Source of the DNA: an uncultured delta proteobacterium
Lineage (GTDB): Bacteria > Myxococcota_A > Polyangia > Polyangiales > Ga0077539
Length of the DNA: 9,096 nucleotides
Direction of reading: 5' to 3'
Assembly: GCA_903860995.1 (NCBI GenBank)
Contig: CAIOSS010000759.1
Span: forward strand, 1-9,096
Shown here: in pieces, positions 1-4,437 of the stretch
Layout of the letters: every line of letters begins with the position of its first letter
Position numbering within the stretch: the stretch's first letter is position 1
Notes under the pieces: generated by a model
Seen by the model: the letters and a program-made list of their open reading frames with translations, nothing else
Database searches by the model: none
What the model was told of the DNA's origin: nothing
Made by a program: the position numbers and the translations under genes

Positions 1-765
1 CTCCGCTGCCCGGCGCCCTCGAGCGCCCTCGCTGGCTCGCCCGTCACCCTCCGCGCGACCGGCGCCGGCGCCGCGACCACGGTGCGCTGGAGCGTCACCA
101 CCGCCCCCAGTTACACCCGCGCCTACCGCTTCGCGTCGGTCTACGACGACGCTGACGTCGGCGCGATGGTCGGTCGGGGCACCGAGGTGCCCTTCACGTC
201 GGTGATCGTCGGCGAGTTCACCGTCCACGCCGAGGCCGTTTACCCCAACGGCACCATCGATCAGTGCGACACCACGGTCACCATGCGCGGCCACGGCCTC
301 CGCATCGAGCTCAGCTGGAACACCCAGGACACCGACGTCGACCTCCACGCCCTGCGCGAGTCGACCGGGCGCTGGTTCACCTCTCAGGACTGCTACTACG
401 CGAACCGTCGCCCGGACAGCTCGCTGCCCGAGGACAGCCGCCGCTGGCTCGACACCGACGATGTCGACGGTGAGGGCCCCGAGAACATCCGCGTCGACAC
501 CCCCGCGACGGACCGCGACTACCAGATCGGCGTGCACTTCTACTCGGCGCACGGGCAGCGCACGCCCACCCGCGCAACGGTCGTGATCTACTGCGGCGAG
601 CAGCGCATGGGCAGCTACCAGCGTGTCCTGACCGGCGACCGCGGCAGCCCCAACGCCAACGACTTCTGGCACGTCGCCGCGGTGCGCTTCGCCCCCGGCT
701 CGGCCTGCACGGTGCGCTCGGTCGAGCAGCTGATGACCGCGACCCAGGCGCGCAACGGCGGCTGA
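1..765 (+). CDS. Secreted PKD-like / DUF2135-like protein, 3' part only
   Basis: The reading frame is open from the first base and ends at TGA 763-765, so the N-terminus lies outside the window and 254 residues are visible. A valine codon (GTG) at 82 could serve as a start, but similar protein sequence continues upstream of it, so I treat the gene as cut by the window edge. Visible residues about 10-95 look like an Ig/PKD-type beta sandwich (a GSPVTL strand, then alternating hydrophobic strands ending in FTVHAEAVYPNG). Residues about 100-205 carry DTDVDLH (110-116), DCYYANRRPD (130-139) and an acidic LDTDDVDGEGPENI stretch (150-163), then YQIGVHFYS. This order resembles DUF2135/YfaP-like domains common in secreted myxobacterial proteins; the Asp-rich loop could bind calcium. 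Cysteines at 3, 89, 131, 198 and 236 suit disulfides outside the cytoplasm. Biochemical role unknown. It converges with the next gene. Confidence is high for coding, moderate for the domain names. Confidence 0.85.
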   Translation, partial: LRCPAPSSALAGSPVTLRATGAGAATTVRWSVTTAPSYTRAYRFASVYDDADVGAMVGRGTEVPFTSVIVGEFTVHAEAVYPNGTIDQCDTTVTMRGHGLRIELSWNTQDTDVDLHALRESTGRWFTSQDCYYANRRPDSSLPEDSRRWLDTDDVDGEGPENIRVDTPATDRDYQIGVHFYSAHGQRTPTRATVVIYCGEQRMGSYQRVLTGDRGSPNANDFWHVAAVRFAPGSACTVRSVEQLMTATQARNGG

Positions 766-862
766 AGCCCCACCGCCCCGGTCACGCCCGCATCGCACTC
801 CCTCCCCGCATTCTCCGCTCCACCCCCCTCCCCAACCCCGAAGCCCCCCCCCGCCCGGCGTC
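766..862. other. Convergent intergenic gap with C-tract run (G4 motif on minus strand)
   Basis: This 97-bp gap separates two convergent stop codons. No stem-loop with a T-tract is visible for either gene. The right half holds five C-tracts on the plus strand at 823-828, 830-833, 836-839, 844-852 and 854-856, with linkers of only 1, 2, 4 and 1 bases. Read on the minus strand this fits a G-quadruplex, and it lies just after the stop codon of the minus-strand gene, so that gene's mRNA would carry it in its 3' end. A role in 3'-end formation or transcript stability is inference only. Confidence 0.5.
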
Positions 863-2536
863 TCAGTCGGGAAAGGTCGCGACGAAGGTCGTCCCGGCCA
901 TGGCAGACGGAGCACAAGCGCTGGCCAGGGGCGGAGCGAATGTTCCAGCGAGCATGCAGCCCGCGGTCGGCACGGAGAGGCGGATGCGTCCGAGGCCGCC
1001 CGCGCCGCTCCGACCGCCCGTGGCGAAGGGACTGGCGAGCCTGCCCACGCCGCCTACCGCAGAGATCCTTGCCGTCGGGCTCGTCGTGATCTGGGGCGCG
1101 CGGAGGAAGATCACGCCGCCCGAACCGCCGCCGCCAGCGGCGCCCGGGGCGGGGTCACATCCCTCCGCCATGCTCGTGCCCACGTACGCCGCGCCGCCAG
1201 CTCCCCCGTTCGCGAGGACCGATCCGCTCACGGTGATGCGCGTCATCGACGTGATGCGCAGCGCGCCGCCGCCGCCGCCGCCGCCGGAGGTACCGCCGGC
1301 GCCCGGCCGGAAGCCGTGGTCGGCGCTGCCACCCCCGCCGCCGGAGCCGGGCTGGAAGGTGGTCGCCACCGCGAGGTCAACGGCCGCCGCAGCGCCGATG
1401 CTCCCGCCCCCGCCGCCGCCCAGGAAGGCCCCCGGGATGCCCGACGCGCCGGCGCACTGCGCTCGACCGGTGGTCCCGTCCTCGCCGTCGTAGGGGGCGG
1501 CGTCGGCCGAGCCGCCGCGGCCTCCGCTCGCGCCGCCGCCCGCCGCGACACCCATGCAGTCGATCTGCCCTCTCATCACCGCGGGCGCAGGGACCGCGGG
1601 CAGCTCGCCCGGCCCTCCGCCCGCCGCCCCGCCGCCGCCGCCGCCGTAGGCACGCAGGCCCGTGAACACGCCGCCGCCGCCACCGCGGGCATAGGTCGCC
1701 GTGAAGACGAAGGGCGACGTGAGGCACGCCCCGCCCTCGCCGATGGTGCACGTCCCGACGACGCTGAATGCGCCCATGCCCCCGGTCCCCGGGGCGCCAG
1801 CGCCGAAGGAGCACTCGGGGCCAGGCGGTGCCGCCACGGGCGCGCCGGTGAACCCGCCCGTCCCCGCGCGGCCTCGGGTGGTGCTGCTCGGAGCGATGGT
1901 CGACGTCGTCCCGGCGCCGCCCGAGAGGTCGAGGGTCCCTTCGATGACGACGTCGCCGGAGACCTGGAGATCAAGCGTGGCCGAGGACGTCGAGCGCGTG
2001 TCGAGCTGCACCACGACCCCCGCGGGAATACGGACCGACGTAAAGCTGTGCGTGCCAGCCGCGAGGTAGGTGGGGTTCACGCTGGGGTTGAACGCGACCT
2101 GGCAGAAGCCCGCGACGCAGGTCACGCCCGCCGCGCACGCCAGCCCGCAGCGGCCGCAGTGCGAGGCGTCCGTGGCGAGGCTGCGGCAGGCGCCCCCGCA
2201 GGTCACCTGCCCGGCCGCGCAGCCCGCGTCCGGGGAGCCGCCGACGTCGGAGGCGACGTCGGAGGCGACGTCGGAGGCCACGTCGGGGCGCACGACGTCA
2301 GCGCCGGCCGCGTCTGCCGCATCGCTCTGGGTCGAGGGACCGGCGTCGGTCGCCGCGTCGCCCGGCGTCGGGGTGCCGGCGTCGGGGCCTGCGTCGACGG
2401 TCGTCGGGCCCCCGTCGTCTGGCGGAAAGCCGATGGCGGCGTCGGAGGTGTAGATCGGCGGACGCGCGGCCTCGCCGCAGGCGCCACCCGAGAGCAACAG
2501 CAGCAAAGAGCCGAAGGGACGACGCGAAAACCGCAT
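863..2536 (-). CDS. Glycine-rich putative surface lipoprotein with eight-cysteine module
   Basis: 557 residues; function unknown. Start ATG 2534-2536 is supported by a signal sequence directly after it: RRPF, then LLLLL, then SGGAC, with Cys20 as likely lipid-attachment residue. The lipobox is imperfect because position -3 is Gly. Residues 21-105 are an Ala/Asp/Pro-rich linker with DAG motifs and an ASDV tandem repeat, probably a flexible tether. Residues 106-145 hold eight cysteines spaced C-x6-C-x3-C-x9-C-x2-C-x3-C-x5-C-x4-C, a pattern I associate with secreted myxobacterial proteins. Residues 160-525 alternate short hydrophobic strands (such as GDVVIEGTLDLSGGAG and GALRITSMTRITVSGSV) with polyglycine loops of up to seven Gly. 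This suggests a right-handed beta-helix or stacked beta-coil. Further cysteines at 242, 263, 271, 327, 361, 460, 527 and 541 could form disulfides. It is transcribed divergently from the propeller gene. There is no clear Shine-Dalgarno site; the promoter-like TAGTCC is only 7 bases from the ATG. Confidence 0.85.
   Translation of the reverse strand: MRFSRRPFGSLLLLLSGGACGEAARPPIYTSDAAIGFPPDDGGPTTVDAGPDAGTPTPGDAATDAGPSTQSDAADAAGADVVRPDVASDVASDVASDVGGSPDAGCAAGQVTCGGACRSLATDASHCGRCGLACAAGVTCVAGFCQVAFNPSVNPTYLAAGTHSFTSVRIPAGVVVQLDTRSTSSATLDLQVSGDVVIEGTLDLSGGAGTTSTIAPSSTTRGRAGTGGFTGAPVAAPPGPECSFGAGAPGTGGMGAFSVVGTCTIGEGGACLTSPFVFTATYARGGGGGVFTGLRAYGGGGGGAAGGGPGELPAVPAPAVMRGQIDCMGVAAGGGASGGRGGSADAAPYDGEDGTTGRAQCAGASGIPGAFLGGGGGGSIGAAAAVDLAVATTFQPGSGGGGGSADHGFRPGAGGTSGGGGGGGALRITSMTRITVSGSVLANGGAGGAAYVGTSMAEGCDPAPGAAGGGGSGGVIFLRAPQITTSPTARISAVGGVGRLASPFATGGRSGAGGLGRIRLSVPTAGCMLAGTFAPPLASACAPSAMAGTTFVATFPD
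1265..1285. repeat. (GCC)7 trinucleotide run encoding seven glycines
   Basis: Seven consecutive GCC units on the plus strand are read as GGC on the minus strand and encode Gly418-Gly424 of the glycine-rich lipoprotein. Shorter, imperfect GCC runs occur elsewhere in the same gene, for example around 1626-1646. It is a simple-sequence tract that could change in length in frame. Confidence 0.8.
2243..2286. repeat. 12-bp tandem repeat in the linker of the Gly-rich lipoprotein gene
   Basis: Three identical 12-bp units (GACGTCGGAGGC on the plus strand) lie head to tail at 2243-2254, 2255-2266 and 2267-2278. A fourth, partial copy with one mismatch follows. Twelve bases keep the frame, and on the minus strand they encode the DVAS repeat at about residues 85-98. 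Gain or loss of units would change linker length without a frameshift. Confidence 0.85.
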
Positions 2537-2543
2537 GCGGGCG

Positions 2544-2551
2544 GGACTATC
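2544..2551 (-). promoter_or_regulatory. Putative -10 element (GATAGTCC) of the Gly-rich lipoprotein gene
   Basis: On the minus strand GATAGTCC ends 7 bases before the ATG at 2536. If it acts as a sigma-70-type -10 element, transcription would begin at or next to the start codon and give a leaderless mRNA, which fits the lack of a Shine-Dalgarno site. No convincing -35 hexamer is visible. The call rests on similarity to elements before the other genes of this window. Confidence 0.4.
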
Positions 2552-2784
2552 ACGGCGGCGTCCCCAACGGCCAGGAGCCGGGCGGCTCGGGTCAGCGCGG
2601 CGAAGGCCCAGCGCCCGCGAAAGGTGCGGAGGGTGTCGAGGGTGGTCCCGTCGGCGGCGACCAGGTGGTCATTGCAGGCCATGTCCTCCAGCTGCGGCCA
2701 CTGGAGGTCACAGTCCACCTTCAGGAACATCACCAGCATCGGCGCGCCGGTCGGCGGCAGCGTGGCAGCGGAGGGCGTCGCCAC
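2551..2784 (-). pseudogene. Coding-like segment in the divergent gap, possible gene remnant
   Basis: The minus-strand frame read from GTG 2784 has strong G/C preference at third codon positions down to about 2551, unlike the plus-strand frame opposite. The peptide looks protein-like: ATG codons at 2737-2739 and 2728-2730, then a hydrophobic strand, FLKVDCDLQWPQLEDMACND, HLVAADGTTLDTL, and an Ala/Leu/Arg helix ending near LLAVGDAAV. The frame is open upstream only to a TAG at 2836-2838. Downstream it runs to 2203 inside the lipoprotein gene, where it becomes Pro/Arg-rich shadow sequence. In the neighbouring frame a tandem TGA TAG (2552-2547) stands exactly where the coding signal fades, so one lost or gained base would end the gene there. 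It has neither a full-length start nor a sensible stop, so I read it as a decayed gene, though a small real gene or a sequencing frameshift is possible. I do not recognise the family. Confidence 0.35.
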
Positions 2785-2823
2785 AGACCCCCGCGCGGCG
2801 CGGTCGACGCCCGCCGCGACCCG

Positions 2824-2842
2824 CCCGATCGGGTGCTAGCCT
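2824..2842 (+). promoter_or_regulatory. Putative promoter region of the propeller gene: palindrome plus TAGCCT
   Basis: TAGCCT at 2837-2842 is a possible -10 element, 38 bases upstream of the ATG at 2881. Three bases before it lies the perfect 10-bp palindrome CCCGATCGGG (2824-2833), placed where a regulator could overlap the promoter. No recognisable -35 hexamer is present. The assignment rests on position and on similar TAG elements before the other genes. Confidence 0.35.
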
Positions 2843-2867
2843 GCGCGCTCGCGAACCACCGCCCACC

Positions 2868-2872
2868 AGGAG
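2868..2872 (+). promoter_or_regulatory. Shine-Dalgarno site AGGAG for the propeller gene
   Basis: AGGAG lies 8 bases before ATG 2881. It decides the start: the frame is open further upstream (to at least 2665), but only this ATG has a ribosome-binding site and is followed by an export signal. Confidence 0.75.
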
Positions 2873-2880
2873 CGAACCCG

Positions 2881-4287
2881 ATGCGTCGACCCGATTCCAT
2901 CGTTGGCCTCACCCTCCACCTCGCGCGCCAGCGCTTCGGCGCCCCGGCGCTGCGCCGCGCGGCCCTCCTCGCTGGCGGCCTCGGTCTCGGCGCCGTCACC
3001 ATGACAGCCCTCCCCCACGGCGCGCCCCCCGCCGCCCCCGCGGGCGTGCGCGTCCACCCCCGCGCTCACGCATGGTCGCTCGGCCAGTGCGCCTCGGGCC
3101 GCGTCGCGTGCCTCTCCGACGCGATGTGCGGCGTGGGCGATCGCTGCATCGACCCGCTACGCCTCGGCGCGCGCCTACGGTCCGTGGCGCCCCGGGAAGA
3201 CGCCGTCACCGTATATCCCCACCTCGCGGTCGACGGCGACGGCTACGGCGTCGTGTGGGTCGCGGTCGGAGAGGAGGCCTCGGACATCTGGTTCGCGCGC
3301 CTCGACGGCGAGGGCAAGCGCCGCGGCGCCGCGGTGCAGCTCACCCGAGGTGGATCGCTCCGGCTGCGTCCGCGCCTCGCGCGCGGCGCGGCGGGCTGGG
3401 CCGTAGGCTGGCTCGACGTGAGCGAGGACGGCGTCGCGAGCCACGTCCTGCGACTCGCCCCCGACGGGCGCCCCCAGGGCGCGCCGGTGCGCGTGGGCGG
3501 CGGCGACATCGCGGTGCTCTCGGACGTCGTCGCCCGGGGCGCGCAATACGCAGCGGGATATTTCTCCGCCACCGCCGCGCGGCAGATCAGCGTGCACCTC
3601 GTGCGCTTCGGCCAGGACGGGGCGGTGGGCGCGCCCGTCACCGTCGCCGGCAACCAGCTCGTGCTCGGGCACCTCGGCCTCGCCGCCGCGGGCGAGTCCT
3701 TCGCCGTCGGCTGGAACCACTTCATTCCCCGCGACGAGCGCGCGGAGACCTTCGTCGCCGGCGTGGGCGCGGACGGCACCCCTGCGGCGCCGATTCGCCT
3801 CGACGCCCACGCCGGCCGCAACGGCGGCGTCTCCCTCGACGGCGCCGCCGACGGCGCGCTGGGCGCCGTCTGGGAAGACCAGTTCGAGGAGAGCGACGAC
3901 GCGATTCGCAACGCGCTCGCGTTCAGCGGCGTGAACGCGGCGGGTCGCGCGCTGCCCCGCACGGCCGTCACCGATCGCCGCGCGGTGAACCTCGAGCCCA
4001 ACCTCGTCGCCGCGGGCGCGCATCACGGCCTCGTCTACACCCGCCTCGACGACGACGCTCCCACGGTGCAGTTCGCCCGGCTGGGCGCCGACGGGGCGAC
4101 GGTGGGGGCGCCCACCCAGCTCAACGGGCGCACCTCCCTCGCCGCCCTCGGCGCGCTCGCCTGGAACGGCCGCACCTACGCCGCCGCCTGGACCCAGCTG
4201 GACACCGACGGGATCACCCTCCGCTTCGCCCGCCTCGACGCCAACGGCCGCCGGCTCGGCGCCGACGTCCCGATCGGCCCGCGCTGA
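2881..4287 (+). CDS. Exported seven-repeat beta-propeller protein
   Basis: 468 residues; function unknown. The start is set by AGGAG at 2868-2872. Residues 1-54 form an unusually long export signal: a polar stretch, ALRRAALLAGGLGLGAVTMT as hydrophobic core (23-42), then Pro/Ala-rich sequence. The twin arginine could mean Tat export, but the motif is not a full match. Residues 70-89 carry four cysteines (70, 77, 83, 89) in a compact disulfide-type motif. From about 113 to the end there are seven related units of 43-48 residues, beginning near 113, 164, 214, 263, 317, 372 and 424. Each has a pattern like LAxxGxGyaVgW, then xxFARLdxdG, then xxGAPVxL. Seven such four-strand units are expected to close into a seven-bladed propeller, with the strand around 96-112 as possible ring closure. 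Propellers of this kind usually bind proteins, sugars or metals; no catalytic residues can be named. It is divergent from the lipoprotein gene and 150 bp upstream of the metalloprotease. Confidence 0.88.
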   Translation: MRRPDSIVGLTLHLARQRFGAPALRRAALLAGGLGLGAVTMTALPHGAPPAAPAGVRVHPRAHAWSLGQCASGRVACLSDAMCGVGDRCIDPLRLGARLRSVAPREDAVTVYPHLAVDGDGYGVVWVAVGEEASDIWFARLDGEGKRRGAAVQLTRGGSLRLRPRLARGAAGWAVGWLDVSEDGVASHVLRLAPDGRPQGAPVRVGGGDIAVLSDVVARGAQYAAGYFSATAARQISVHLVRFGQDGAVGAPVTVAGNQLVLGHLGLAAAGESFAVGWNHFIPRDERAETFVAGVGADGTPAAPIRLDAHAGRNGGVSLDGAADGALGAVWEDQFEESDDAIRNALAFSGVNAAGRALPRTAVTDRRAVNLEPNLVAAGAHHGLVYTRLDDDAPTVQFARLGADGATVGAPTQLNGRTSLAALGALAWNGRTYAAAWTQLDTDGITLRFARLDANGRRLGADVPIGPR

Positions 4288-4295
4288 CGGGGCGC

Positions 4296-4320
4296 CGGGA
4301 GGGGGGAGGAGGTTCTCCCG
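4296..4320 (+). terminator. Weak stem-loop after the propeller gene
   Basis: Nine bases after the TGA, CGGGAG (4296-4301) can pair with CTCCCG (4315-4320). A tighter alternative pairs GGGAG (4304-4308) with CTCCC (4315-4319) around a 6-base loop. No T-tract follows, so an intrinsic terminator is only a possibility. The G-rich strand between the arms could instead form other structures. Confidence 0.2.
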
Positions 4321-4332
4321 CCGCAGCACCCG

Positions 4333-4338
4333 TAGTAT
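4333..4338 (+). promoter_or_regulatory. Putative -10 element TAGTAT of the metalloprotease gene
   Basis: TAGTAT matches the sigma-70 -10 consensus at four of six positions and lies in the gap 46 bases after the propeller gene's stop. It would give a leader of roughly 90 bases before ATG 4438. No clear -35 box is seen 16-18 bases upstream. It suggests the protease gene can be transcribed independently of the propeller gene. Confidence 0.4.
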
Positions 4339-4419
4339 CGTCCGCGTACCTTCGCCCCGGCCGCGAGCGACACCCCGCGGCGCCCAGGCACCCGTTATCC
4401 CCAACAAACGTCCCCATTG

Positions 4420-4425
4420 AAGGAG
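4420..4425 (+). promoter_or_regulatory. Shine-Dalgarno site AAGGAG, long spacing to ATG
   Basis: AAGGAG is the strongest ribosome-binding match before the protease gene, but it lies 12 bases from ATG 4438, longer than usual. A TTG at 4417 opens the same frame but overlaps this site and so is not the start. GGAG (4422-4425) could pair with CTCC (4432-4435), a short hairpin that might lower or tune initiation. Confidence 0.65.
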
Positions 4426-4437
4426 CGATCCCTCCCC

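Noticed and set aside
2236..2290. CRISPR-like array
   Set aside because: The repeats are contiguous 12-bp in-frame units without spacers inside a coding sequence.
2685..2707. Inverted repeat CCTCCAG-N9-CTGGAGG in the divergent gap
   Set aside because: Seven-base arms without a T-tract, lying inside the coding-like stretch and far from any start; chance is likely at this base composition.
1316..2839. Long plus-strand open frame opposite the glycine-rich lipoprotein gene
   Set aside because: Its product is low-complexity Ala/Arg/Gly with no domain, no ribosome-binding site and no signal sequence. The minus strand has a signal peptide, a cysteine module and ordered strands. It is a GC-rich shadow.
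2665..2880. Upstream extension of the propeller gene in the same frame
   Set aside because: The extension has weak third-position bias, no ribosome-binding site and no export signal, and overlaps coding-like sequence on the other strand. ATG 2881 has AGGAG at 8 bases and a signal sequence.
2947..3006. Twin-arginine (Tat) export signal in the propeller protein
   Set aside because: Two arginines precede the hydrophobic core, but the surrounding Ser/Thr-Arg-Arg-x-Phe-Leu-Lys pattern is not met, so I call it only an export signal.
4417..4437. TTG start for the protease, seven codons upstream of ATG 4438
   Set aside because: TTG overlaps the AAGGAG ribosome-binding site itself, so the site cannot serve it; ATG 4438 begins the signal peptide correctly.
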